A stretch of 14,116 nt of DNA from Bacillota bacterium. GTDB taxonomy: Bacteria > Vulcanimicrobiota > JAMDEM01. Position 1 is the stretch's first letter. Each line of letters opens with the position of its first letter. Under the pieces are notes generated by a model. It worked only from the letters and a program-made list of their open reading frames with translations, was not told where the DNA came from and searched no databases. The DNA lies in the NCBI GenBank assembly GCA_023486985.1, contig JAMDEM010000124.1, forward strand, positions 1 through 14,116. Reading direction: 5' to 3'. The translations under genes were made by a program, and so were the position numbers. This document shows positions 7,135 to 12,767 of the stretch, in pieces.

Positions 7135-7902
7135 TCAGCTTGTTGTGCCTCCAAATCTTCTATCTCTTTCCTGATAATCCCTTATGGCAAGAAGAAATTC
7201 TTTTTCATCAAAATCAGGCCAGTAGCGGCGGCTGAACCAAAACTCCGCGTAGGCTATCTGCCAGAGCAAAAAATTACTTATTCTTAACTCCCCGCTTGTT
7301 CTTATAAGAAGGTCGGGATCAGGCACATCAGCGGTATAAAGGTTTTTTGAAAAGTATTCTTCATTTATAAGGTCCGGGTCAAGCCCGTTTCCTTTAACTT
7401 CTTTTGCAATATTTTTTACTGCATCTATTATTTCAGCCCGGGAGCCGTAATTCACGCAGAGATTAAGACGAAGCTTTTTATTTTTACCGGTAACTTCTTC
7501 TGTCTTCCTGAATTCCTCCTGCAGTTTTTCAGGGAGTTCGTAAATCCTGCCGATAACCTTAAATTTCACGCCGTTTTTATGAAGATTTTCTCTTTCTTTT
7601 CTGCTGTAGTATTCAAATAATCTTAAAAGAATATTTACTTCGTTACGGGAGCGGCGCCAGTTCTCAAGAGAAAAAGCATAGACGCTTAAAAACTTAATTC
7701 CAACCTTGGTGCAGAATTCCACGATTCTTTTAAAAGACTTAACGCCAGCGCGGTGGCCCATTATGGAAGGAAGAGACTTCTCCTTTGCCCATCGCCTGTT
7801 GCCGTCCATTATTATGGCTATATGCTGGGGCAGTTCTTTGCTGCTTATGGTCTTTAATATTTCTTCTACCGATTCATTTTTTTCGGAGATGCTTTTTCCC
7901 AA
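7135..7902 (-). CDS. uppS: Isoprenyl transferase (undecaprenyl diphosphate synthase)
   Basis: A cis-prenyltransferase that condenses IPP onto farnesyl-PP to make undecaprenyl-PP, the lipid carrier for cell-wall and surface polysaccharides. The 255-aa protein shows MDGNRRWA (32-39, catalytic D33), GHRAG (H50), SVYAFSLENWRR and the C-terminal RTSGELRISNFLLWQ and E-FW segments, all conserved. The start is TTG: it lies only two codons after an in-frame TAA, and no ATG occurs before the catalytic motif. An AAGG/GGTG purine stretch precedes it. The upstream PASTA-like ORF ends 14 nt before it; downstream cdsA abuts its stop. Confidence 0.97.
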   Translation of the reverse strand: MGKSISEKNESVEEILKTISSKELPQHIAIIMDGNRRWAKEKSLPSIMGHRAGVKSFKRIVEFCTKVGIKFLSVYAFSLENWRRSRNEVNILLRLFEYYSRKERENLHKNGVKFKVIGRIYELPEKLQEEFRKTEEVTGKNKKLRLNLCVNYGSRAEIIDAVKNIAKEVKGNGLDPDLINEEYFSKNLYTADVPDPDLLIRTSGELRISNFLLWQIAYAEFWFSRRYWPDFDEKEFLLAIRDYQERDRRFGGTTS

Positions 7903-7916
7903 GAGTTACACCAGCC

Positions 7917-8114
7917 TTATCTTTTGCGGCCGTATCTTTCATAGGCAAGAACTACTTCCAGTCTTTCATCCCGCCATATCTGCTTTATAACTCTCATGTT
8001 TCCTTCGCCCCATAAGGCTCCGGGCGGAGAGGTAACCAGCAGTTTATCAATGTTAATCCCTTCTTCTTTCAGCTTGTTTTTTGCCTCCATGAAGGGATAG
8101 CCAATTATGTTCAA
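7917..8114 (-). CDS. Small PASTA-like domain protein
   Basis: A 65-aa ORF between frr and uppS. It starts with TTG overlapping the frr TGA (TTGA, 4 nt) and ends 14 nt before uppS, so operon spacing supports it as a real gene. The N-terminal half (NIIGYPFMEAKNKLKEEGI) resembles the start of a PASTA domain, 'V.G.....A...L...G'. It then has SPPGALWGEGNMRVIKQ and a hydrophobic strand VVLAYERY. There is no signal peptide, no membrane segment and no Cys. PASTA domains usually bind muropeptides or act as spacers outside the cell, but this protein appears cytoplasmic, so its role is unknown. I recall similar small ORFs at this position in other genomes, but cannot confirm it here. Confidence 0.75.
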   Translation of the reverse strand: MNIIGYPFMEAKNKLKEEGINIDKLLVTSPPGALWGEGNMRVIKQIWRDERLEVVLAYERYGRKR

Positions 8115-8671
8115 ACTTCCATAATCTCCTTTTCTTTTGCGCTGAGTATCTCATCAAACTCTTTGATAAACTTGTCAGTGGCTTTCTGAACCTGTTCCTG
8201 GGCACGCCTTGCTTCATCTTCGGAAGCAGTGCCTGCTTTCTCAAGAGCTTTCAGCTCCTCCATCACATCCCTGCGGATATTCCTTAAAGCAACTTTTCCC
8301 TCCTCGGCTTTTTTCTTGACCACTTTAACCAGTTCTTTTCTTCTTTCCTCCGTAAGAGGCGGTATTATCAGTCTTATAACATTTTTATCGTTGGAAGGGT
8401 TAATGCCCAGGTCAGATTTAAGAATTGCCTTTTCTATGATGCTTATAAGAGACTTATCCCAGGGCTGGATTACAAGAAGCCTCGGTTCCGGCACCGAGAT
8501 ATTGGCAACATGCTTTAAAGGCGTCTGAGTACCGTAGCTTTCAACCGTTATCCGGTCAAGAAGAGCCGGTGTTGCCCTGCCTGTTCTGATAGATAAAAAG
8601 TCCTTCCTCAATGCTTCTTCAGCCTTCTTCATTCTCTCTTCGAGGGAGCTGAAGATTTTCTGGTCAATCAT
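8111..8671 (-). CDS. frr: Ribosome recycling factor
   Basis: RRF acts with EF-G to split the post-termination ribosome. The 186-aa length is the family norm (about 185). Conserved blocks are present: the start of the three-helix bundle (MKKAEEALRKDFLSIRTGRA), the small domain (ITVESYGTQTPLKHVANISV, PWDKS), NPSNDKNVIRL and the C-terminal helix KFIKEFDEILSAKEKEIMEV. The ATG has a strong Shine-Dalgarno (GGAGG, 6 nt upstream) that overlaps the pyrH TAG stop region. The TGA overlaps the start of the PASTA-like ORF. Confidence 0.98.
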   Translation of the reverse strand: MIDQKIFSSLEERMKKAEEALRKDFLSIRTGRATPALLDRITVESYGTQTPLKHVANISVPEPRLLVIQPWDKSLISIIEKAILKSDLGINPSNDKNVIRLIIPPLTEERRKELVKVVKKKAEEGKVALRNIRRDVMEELKALEKAGTASEDEARRAQEQVQKATDKFIKEFDEILSAKEKEIMEV

Positions 8672-8682
8672 CTTTAACCTCC

Positions 8683-9387
8683 CTATCTTACTGAAGTGCC
8701 GATTTCCTCGCCTGCAAGAATTTTCTTTATATTTCCGTACTCGGTAATATTGAAAACCATAATGGGAAGCTTGTTATCCATGCAGAGGGATACGGCCGTT
8801 GAATCCATGACTTTTAAACCCTTTTTTAGAACTTCTATATATTCTAGTTCGCTGAATTTCTTTGCTTCGGGGAATTTCTCGGGGTCCTTGTCGTAAACGC
8901 CGTCAACCTTGGTAGCCTTTAAAATGGCATCAGCACCTATCTCAAGGGCTCTCAATGATGCAGCCGTATCAGTGGTAAAGAACGGGTTGCCCGTTCCGGC
9001 GGCAAAAATCACAACACGGCCCTTCTCAAGATGCCTGACCGCCCTTCTTCTTATGAAAGGCTCGGCAACCTCTCTCATTTCAATAGCTGTCTGAACTCTG
9101 GTATGAACGTTTTGTTTCTCTAATGCATCCTGAAGAGCAAGAGCGTTGAGAACGGTTGCTATCATGCCCATGTAATCAGCCGTTGCCTTATCCATTTCCG
9201 GAGCCATCCTGCCTCTCCAGATATTGCCGCCGCCGACTACTATGGCAATTTCCACTTCCATCTCACTTATTTCCTTAATTTCTTTGGCATATCTTATTAC
9301 GAGATCAGGATCTATGCCGGAGGAATGGATGCCGGAAAAAGCTTCCCCGCTCATCTTTAAGAGAATTCGTTTGTACTTGGATTTCAA
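8683..9387 (-). CDS. pyrH: UMP kinase
   Basis: PyrH phosphorylates UMP to UDP, leading to UTP and CTP; bacterial UMP kinase is a hexamer of the amino-acid-kinase fold. I place the start at the TTG at 9387 (234 aa), giving MKSKYKRILLKMSGEAF, as in the family. A longer frame reaches 9477, but its 30 extra residues are unlike any UMP kinase, and AGGAGG (9394-9399) lies 6 nt before the TTG. Motifs: KMSGE (11-15), GGGNIWRG (52-59), DYMGMIATVLNALALQ (71-86), AAGTGNPFFTTDTAA and KVDGVYDKDP. It sits 11 nt before frr and 244 nt after tsf. Confidence 0.97.
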   Translation of the reverse strand: MKSKYKRILLKMSGEAFSGIHSSGIDPDLVIRYAKEIKEISEMEVEIAIVVGGGNIWRGRMAPEMDKATADYMGMIATVLNALALQDALEKQNVHTRVQTAIEMREVAEPFIRRRAVRHLEKGRVVIFAAGTGNPFFTTDTAASLRALEIGADAILKATKVDGVYDKDPEKFPEAKKFSELEYIEVLKKGLKVMDSTAVSLCMDNKLPIMVFNITEYGNIKKILAGEEIGTSVR

Positions 9388-9393
9388 GACTGC

Positions 9394-9399
9394 CCTCCT
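9394..9399 (-). promoter_or_regulatory. Ribosome binding site fixing the pyrH TTG start
   Basis: AGGAGG on the minus strand, 6 nt before the TTG at 9387. It decides the start of pyrH against the longer open frame. Confidence 0.85.
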
Positions 9400-9409
9400 A
9401 CATTTTCTT

Positions 9410-9452
9410 ATTTTCGAACTATTAATATCACAGGGTGCGTCCCGACCGAATA
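9410..9452. repeat. Dispersed element shared with the rpsB leader
   Basis: Positions 9410-9434 match 11381-11405 at 22 of 25 bases, with the core CTATTAATATCACAGG (9419-9434) against CTATTCATATCACAGG. Weaker similarity continues to about 9452. The element lies immediately upstream of the pyrH ribosome binding site. Confidence 0.6.
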
Positions 9453-9477
9453 GGAAGGGCTTGCTCAGCAAGAGCAC

Positions 9478-9535
9478 GGGTTTTTCTGAAACTTCTTTAC
9501 GAACTGATGTGAGTTTAGAAGTTTCTATAAAACCC
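9478..9535. repeat. 58-nt hairpin between tsf and pyrH
   Basis: Two 19-nt arms, 9478-9496 and 9517-9535, pair at 16 of 19 positions (GGGTTTTT...GAAACTTCT with AGAAGTTTC...AAAACCC). Inside the 20-nt loop AACT (9502-9505) can pair with AGTT (9512-9515). There is no T-run typical of a terminator directly after either arm. A small palindrome, CTTGC/GCAAG, lies just beside it (9460-9472). Confidence 0.7.
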
Positions 9536-9552
9536 TGATCTCCGCAATGTTA

Positions 9553-9571
9553 GTCAAGCGAATAGCTTGAC
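9553..9571. repeat. Short perfect hairpin (GTCAAGC/GCTTGAC)
   Basis: A 7-bp perfect stem with a 5-nt loop (GAATA) in the tsf-pyrH gap. It is followed on neither strand by a T-run, so it is not a clear terminator. Confidence 0.6.
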
Positions 9572-9594
9572 GATAGCGAAGCGGAAGATATAAT

Positions 9595-9629
9595 GCACGC
9601 CCTTGAAATAACGTGAGAAAACAAGCTTG
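9595..9629. repeat. GCACGCCC...AAAACAAGCTTG repeat, copy 1
   Basis: This 35-bp stretch aligns without gaps to 11407-11441 with about 28 identical bases, including GCACGCCC at the left end and GAAAACAA plus CTTG at the right. It ends 3 nt before the tsf stop codon region. Confidence 0.6.
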
Positions 9630-9631
9630 CC

Positions 9632-10231
9632 TTACTTGCCGTCACCAAGTGCAAAGCGTACAAACCTTTTTACCGTTATATTCTCTCCAAGCTTGGCAAC
9701 GCTTTCTTTTATAAGGTCGCTTATTGTTTTGCTTTCGTCTCTTATATAGGGCTGTTCCAGCAAGCAGACCGATTTATAGAACTTATGCACTGCCTTTTCT
9801 ACAGCGTCGTCAAGTTCCTTGCCTTTCTTGCCTTCCTTGCTGATTATTTCTCTTACGGTTAATTCTTCTGCCTTTACTATCTCCCCCGGTACATCATTTA
9901 TGCCGGTATACTGCGGAGAAAGAGCGGCAACCTGCATGGCAAGCTCCCTTGCCAGATTATTGAATTCTTCTGTTTTAGCAACAAAATCAGTTTCGCAGTT
10001 TACTTCAATCAAAACGCCTACTTTTCCTCCCGTATGGATGTAGGATTCTATCTTTCCGTCGCCGGTAGCTCTGCTTGATTTTTTCTCGGCTGAAGCAAGG
10101 CCCTTTTGCCTCAAAAAATCCATTGCTTTATCTACATCGCCGCCGCTTTTTGAAAGGGCTTCCCTGCAATCCATTACGCCTGAGCCTGTTTTGTTTCTTA
10201 ATTCTTTAACAAGAGCTGCTGAAATCGTCAA
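9632..10231 (-). CDS. tsf: Elongation factor Ts
   Basis: EF-Ts exchanges GDP for GTP on EF-Tu. I place the start at the TTG at 10231 (199 aa), giving MTISAALVKELRNKTGSG, the usual N-terminus; AAAGGA (10241-10246) lies 9 nt upstream. The open frame extends to 10294, but the extra 21 residues are not family-like. Both signatures are present: LRNKTGSGVMDCREAL (11-26) and VGVLIEVNCETDFVA (71-85), with the TDFV loop at 81-84 that contacts EF-Tu. About 199 residues is the short form, as in Thermus and many non-proteobacterial lineages, lacking the longer core of the roughly 280-residue E. coli protein. It lies 88 nt after rpsB. Confidence 0.97.
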   Translation of the reverse strand: MTISAALVKELRNKTGSGVMDCREALSKSGGDVDKAMDFLRQKGLASAEKKSSRATGDGKIESYIHTGGKVGVLIEVNCETDFVAKTEEFNNLARELAMQVAALSPQYTGINDVPGEIVKAEELTVREIISKEGKKGKELDDAVEKAVHKFYKSVCLLEQPYIRDESKTISDLIKESVAKLGENITVKRFVRFALGDGK

Positions 10232-10240
10232 AATAATCAA

Positions 10241-10246
10241 TCCTTT
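10241..10246 (-). promoter_or_regulatory. Ribosome binding site supporting the tsf TTG start
   Basis: AAAGGA on the minus strand, 9 nt before the TTG at 10231. Another in-frame TTG lies directly against this site and so is too close to be the start. Confidence 0.6.
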
Positions 10247-10270
10247 CCCAAGGTATGTAAATTTGAAGAA

Positions 10271-10304
10271 AGGGACAGGGAAAATCTTCCCCATCCCTTT
10301 CCCT
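10271..10304 (-). promoter_or_regulatory. Hairpin between rpsB and tsf
   Basis: AGGGACAGGGA (10271-10281) and TCCCTTTCCCT (10294-10304) pair at 10 of 11 positions around a 12-nt loop. On the minus strand it is followed by TTCTTCAAATTT, a weak T-rich tail. It could be an attenuator that lowers tsf relative to rpsB, or an RNA-stability element. Confidence 0.5.
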
Positions 10305-10319
10305 GGTATTGCAACTAAT

Positions 10320-11138
10320 TTATTGTCCTACCGTATCTGCGGTAAGAACTTCGCCTGCTGCTTCTGCAACTTTGAGCACTTCTTCTTCAGCCGTTTCACC
10401 AGCAGAAACTGCCGCTTCGGCTGTCTCAACTTCAACTTCAGCTTCTGCTTTTTCCTTTTCCTGCTGTGCTTCAATTACACAGTCAGCCAGCTTGCTGGTA
10501 AGAAGCTTAACCGCCCTTATTGCATCGTCGTTGCCCGGGATGGGATAATCAATCTCATCGGGGTCGCAGTTGGTGTCAACTATGCTTATAATGGGGATTT
10601 TTAACTTTCGTGCCTCTGCCACAGCCACCCGCTCCTTGCGGGGATCAATAATGAAAATGACTGAAGCAAGTGTGTTCATGTCTTTTATCCCGCCGATGAA
10701 TCTCTCAAGCTTCTGCCTTTCATATTCAAGTTTCTTTGCTTCCTTTTTTGGCAGAATATCGAAAATTCCCTCGGTTTTCATGTTTTCAAGCTCTCTTAAC
10801 CTTGCAATCCTTTTTTGTATCGTCTTGTAGTTGGTGAGCATTCCGCCCAGCCATCTTTGATTCACAAAAAACATGCCGCAGCGCATAGCGTCTTCCTTAA
10901 CTGCCTCCTGAGCCTGCTTTTTTGTTCCCACAAAAAGAATTCTGCCGCCTGCCCTGACAACATCTTTAACAAAGTTAAAAGCCTCTTTGACTTTCACCAC
11001 TGTCTTCTGAAGGTCAATGATATAAATGCCGTTTCTTTCGGTAAAGATGTACTTTGCCATCTTTGGATTCCATCTTCTTGTCTGATGGCCGAAATGAACG
11101 CCTGCCTCCAGAAGCTGCTTCATGGAGATGCTAGCCAT
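10320..11138 (-). CDS. rpsB: 30S ribosomal protein S2
   Basis: S2 is a small-subunit protein at the head-body junction that is needed for S1 binding. The 272-aa protein starts MASISMKQLLEAGVHFGHQ and shows the S2 blocks RRWNPKMAKYIF, GIYIIDLQKT, ILFVGTKKQAQ, NQRWLGGMLTNYKTI and PGNDDAIRAVKLL. Residues 225-272 form an acidic, Ala/Glu/Val-rich tail (QQEKEKAEAEVEVETAEAAV...), longer than the 241-residue E. coli protein. The ATG has a near-perfect Shine-Dalgarno (GGAGGTGA, 4 nt upstream). It is the first gene of the cluster and heads a leader of about 315 nt. Confidence 0.98.
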   Translation of the reverse strand: MASISMKQLLEAGVHFGHQTRRWNPKMAKYIFTERNGIYIIDLQKTVVKVKEAFNFVKDVVRAGGRILFVGTKKQAQEAVKEDAMRCGMFFVNQRWLGGMLTNYKTIQKRIARLRELENMKTEGIFDILPKKEAKKLEYERQKLERFIGGIKDMNTLASVIFIIDPRKERVAVAEARKLKIPIISIVDTNCDPDEIDYPIPGNDDAIRAVKLLTSKLADCVIEAQQEKEKAEAEVEVETAEAAVSAGETAEEEVLKVAEAAGEVLTADTVGQ

Positions 11139-11317
11139 ATATTCACCTCCTCTCTTGCCTGGGTTTTTTTAAGCCGCCGCCCCTTCGAAACTGCAAAGTC
11201 CTTGAACCCCAGCTCAATCCTCCTGACCCTCTTTAATAAAGGTGGGGATTAAAAAAGGGATTCTTTCGGAATTTCTTCCTCGGACACCCCTTGCAGAAAT
11301 CCAGGGCGTGTGTATTA

Positions 11318-11382
11318 TTTTGCGGTCGTAATACCCCGCAGTATTGCCGAGAGGTTTCCTGCCGCAAAACAAACTTGTTTAT
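11318..11382. repeat. TTTTGCGG/CCGCAAAA inverted-repeat element, uninterrupted copy
   Basis: Perfect 8-bp terminal inverted repeats, TTTTGCGG (11318-11325) and CCGCAAAA (11362-11369), bound a 52-bp element, followed by the shared tail CAAACTTGTTTAT. The left end (TTTTGCGGTCGTAATACCCC) and right end match the element at 2415-2548, which carries an extra insert. Confidence 0.7.
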
Positions 11383-11446
11383 TTTCAAGCTATTCATATC
11401 ACAGGCGCACGCCCGGGACAGAACGCGGGAAAACAAACTTGTTTAT
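11381..11446. repeat. CTATTMATATCACAGG / GCACGCCC element in the rpsB leader
   Basis: 11381-11405 matches 9410-9434 (22 of 25), and the adjoining 11407-11441 matches 9595-9629 (about 28 of 35). In the rpsB leader the two parts are contiguous; in the tsf-pyrH gap they are 160 nt apart. Confidence 0.6.
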
Positions 11447-11459
11447 AACATCGCCACAT

Positions 11460-11489
11460 AGTATACCATATATCATATTAATTAGGCAA
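11460..11489 (-). promoter_or_regulatory. Predicted sigma-70-type promoter of the rpsB operon
   Basis: On the minus strand, TTGCCT (11484-11489) and TATACT (11460-11465) are separated by 18 nt in AT-rich DNA. This lies just after the GNAT gene ends and is the best promoter match upstream of rpsB. Transcription would start near 11453, giving a leader of about 315 nt. Confidence 0.55.
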
Positions 11490-11524
11490 TAGGGTTTCAC
11501 CCTCTGGCAAGAGCTTATAACACT

Positions 11525-11540
11525 TTGCGCACCCGCGCAA
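11525..11540 (-). terminator. Possible terminator-like hairpin after the acetyltransferase
   Basis: TTGCGC (11525-11530) and GCGCAA (11535-11540) form a perfect 6-bp GC-rich stem with a 4-nt loop, 9 nt beyond the GNAT stop. There is no clear T-run on the minus strand, so intrinsic termination is uncertain. Confidence 0.3.
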
Positions 11541-11549
11541 GATTAATTA

Positions 11550-12089
11550 TTACAAAGCTTCAAACCATTTTTCATCTCCAAGAACCACCGAGGTTTCAAT
11601 CTGGCGGTCTGAGACGGACCAGTATTTTTTCAGCAGCCTGTTTTTCTCTTCGGAAGTGACTAATTTAAAACCGTGTTTTTCATAAAAACGAACCGCCCGG
11701 ACAGCATCTGCCCATGTGCCGATTAAAACCGGTCGAGTGGTAAGCGTTTGCAAGTGCGAGAGCAATTCTGCGCCTATGCCATGATTTTGTTTGGCTGTGC
11801 GGACATAGGCGTGCCTGATAAGAGTTACATCCTTAACATGTTGAATTCCCATCACACCGGCAAGTTCGCCGGCTTCTTCATATCCCCGGAAAACCACGCC
11901 GTTGTCAATCTCATGCTGAAGCTCAGCTTTTGACATGTAAACTGCCACGGACAAGCCTGTGGCATCCTCAGGATTCTCTTTCCAGCAGTCTTTGGGAATT
12001 ACTCCCTTGTATGCCTGAGCAGCTTCATTGATAATTTCGTAGATTGTCTCAAAATCTCTGTTGATGCACTTTCGAATTAATGTTTTCAT
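11550..12089 (-). CDS. GNAT family N-acetyltransferase
   Basis: A 179-aa protein with the GNAT fold. The acetyl-CoA binding motif A is HAYVRTAKQNHGIGAELLSHL, around residues 92-112, with the QNHGIG pyrophosphate loop. It is followed by the motif B-like segment AVRFYEKHGFKLV. The N-terminus (IRKCINRDFETIYEIINEAA) is the usual first strand and helix. The acyl acceptor cannot be told from sequence; GNATs modify small amines, antibiotics, protein N-termini or lysines. The ATG has only a weak AAGG nearby. It lies alone, same strand as the operon, 67 nt after the toxin gene and 411 nt before rpsB, and is probably a separate accessory gene. Confidence 0.9.
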   Translation of the reverse strand: MKTLIRKCINRDFETIYEIINEAAQAYKGVIPKDCWKENPEDATGLSVAVYMSKAELQHEIDNGVVFRGYEEAGELAGVMGIQHVKDVTLIRHAYVRTAKQNHGIGAELLSHLQTLTTRPVLIGTWADAVRAVRFYEKHGFKLVTSEEKNRLLKKYWSVSDRQIETSVVLGDEKWFEAL

Positions 12090-12102
12090 CTGCCTTAAAT
12101 TG

Positions 12103-12131
12103 ATATAATAATTGTGACAGTTAAAGGTAAA
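12103..12131 (-). promoter_or_regulatory. Weak candidate promoter for the acetyltransferase gene
   Basis: On the minus strand TTTACC (12126-12131) and TTATAT (12103-12108) are 17 nt apart. Transcription would start only a few bases before the ATG. The match is modest. Confidence 0.25.
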
Positions 12132-12155
12132 AATAACAGGCCAAAAGAGATTATT

Positions 12156-12524
12156 TTATTCTCGAATTCTTATTCTATGAACTTCCACCAAAAGCAACTT
12201 GCCTTTATAATGGTGAATAGCCGGATTAGCAGAAAAATAATTATTTAATTTCACAATAATCCTGGGGATAACCTCAGGGTGATTCCTGACTTGAAAGGCA
12301 ATAATACCTTTATATTTTGATGGAGGGAAAATTACAATATCGGCAAAATCTCCGTTTAAAGAAAGCAAAATAGAATTAAATTCTTGTGCTTTCGAGATAA
12401 CATCAATATCAGTAGAATCTGCAGGTATATAATCTTTAAGCAGAAAAACTTCATGCCCTGCATCCTGAAGTGTTTTTACTATATAATTGGGAACGCAATG
12501 GTCCGCAAAGAATCGCAGCCCCAT
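12156..12524 (-). CDS. DUF5615 family PIN-like toxin
   Basis: A 122-aa protein whose N-terminus (RFFADHCVPNYIVKTLQDAGHEV) and central block (STDIDVISKAQEFNSILLSLNGDFADI) match the DUF5615/Mut7-C-like PIN-fold family, proposed toxins (probable RNases) paired with DUF433 proteins. Candidate acidic residues are D8, D39/D41 and D59. The family usually has 'T.D.DF' where this protein has SLNGDF, so one expected Asp is Asn57. The start ATG overlaps the antitoxin stop by 1 nt (TAATG), which implies translational coupling. Whether it is an active toxin is unproven. Confidence 0.88.
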   Translation of the reverse strand: MGLRFFADHCVPNYIVKTLQDAGHEVFLLKDYIPADSTDIDVISKAQEFNSILLSLNGDFADIVIFPPSKYKGIIAFQVRNHPEVIPRIIVKLNNYFSANPAIHHYKGKLLLVEVHRIRIRE

Positions 12525-12748
12525 TAAACAGCAACCTCAAACTCTGACAATTCACGGGCGTAAGAGAGGCAGGCAGAAATCTGTTTTTTTGCAAGGTCTG
12601 GAAACTCTTCTATAATTTCATCTGCATTCTTGCCCGCCGCAAGATATCCGAGAATAAGGCTAACCGGGATCCTGGTTCCTTTAATTCTCGGCTTACCTCT
12701 TAGAACGTCGGGCGTGCTTACAATATAATTTCTCCATCCTATTTGCAT
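12524..12748 (-). CDS. DUF433 family antitoxin
   Basis: A 74-aa DUF433 protein with the signature TPDVLRGKPRIKGTRIPV (12-29) followed by a predicted helix-turn-helix (ILGYLAAGKNADEIIEEFPDL) and a C-terminal helix. DUF433 proteins are proposed VapB-like antitoxins and DNA-binding autoregulators. The ATG has a strong AAGGAGG (12754-12760) 5 nt upstream. It precedes and overlaps the DUF5615 gene, the usual antitoxin-first order. Confidence 0.92.
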   Translation of the reverse strand: MQIGWRNYIVSTPDVLRGKPRIKGTRIPVSLILGYLAAGKNADEIIEEFPDLAKKQISACLSYARELSEFEVAV

Positions 12749-12753
12749 TTTGT

Positions 12754-12760
12754 CCTCCTT
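12754..12760 (-). promoter_or_regulatory. Strong ribosome binding site of the antitoxin gene
   Basis: AAGGAGG 5 nt before the ATG. It is stronger than any signal before the toxin, as expected if antitoxin is made in excess. Confidence 0.75.
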
Positions 12761-12767
12761 AAATTAT

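Larger units (their letters stand above)
11139..11459 (-). other. Long rpsB leader with repeat copies
   Basis: This gene-free stretch separates the predicted promoter (11460-11489) from rpsB. It contains the strong rpsB ribosome binding site (GGAGGTGA, 11143-11150), a degenerate hairpin resembling the paired-hairpin repeat (CCCTCTTT/AAAGGTGGGG, 11227-11247), an inverted-repeat element (11318-11369) and two AAAACAAACTTGTTTA boxes (11366-11381 and 11430-11445). I see no conserved S2-binding leader motif. Confidence 0.6.

Noticed and set aside
9388..9477. N-terminal extension of pyrH by 30 residues
   Set aside because: The extra residues do not resemble UMP kinase, and AGGAGG sits 6 nt before the internal TTG.
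10232..10294. N-terminal extension of tsf by 21 residues
   Set aside because: The family begins close to MTISAALVKELR; the extension runs through the rpsB-tsf hairpin and ribosome binding site.
11233..11436. Minus-strand ORF of 67 codons in the rpsB leader
   Set aside because: It runs through the inverted-repeat element, lacks family resemblance and has no supporting ribosome binding site.
11139..11459. Riboswitch or T-box in the rpsB leader
   Set aside because: I could find no conserved T-box or known riboswitch core; the structure seen is explained by repeat elements.
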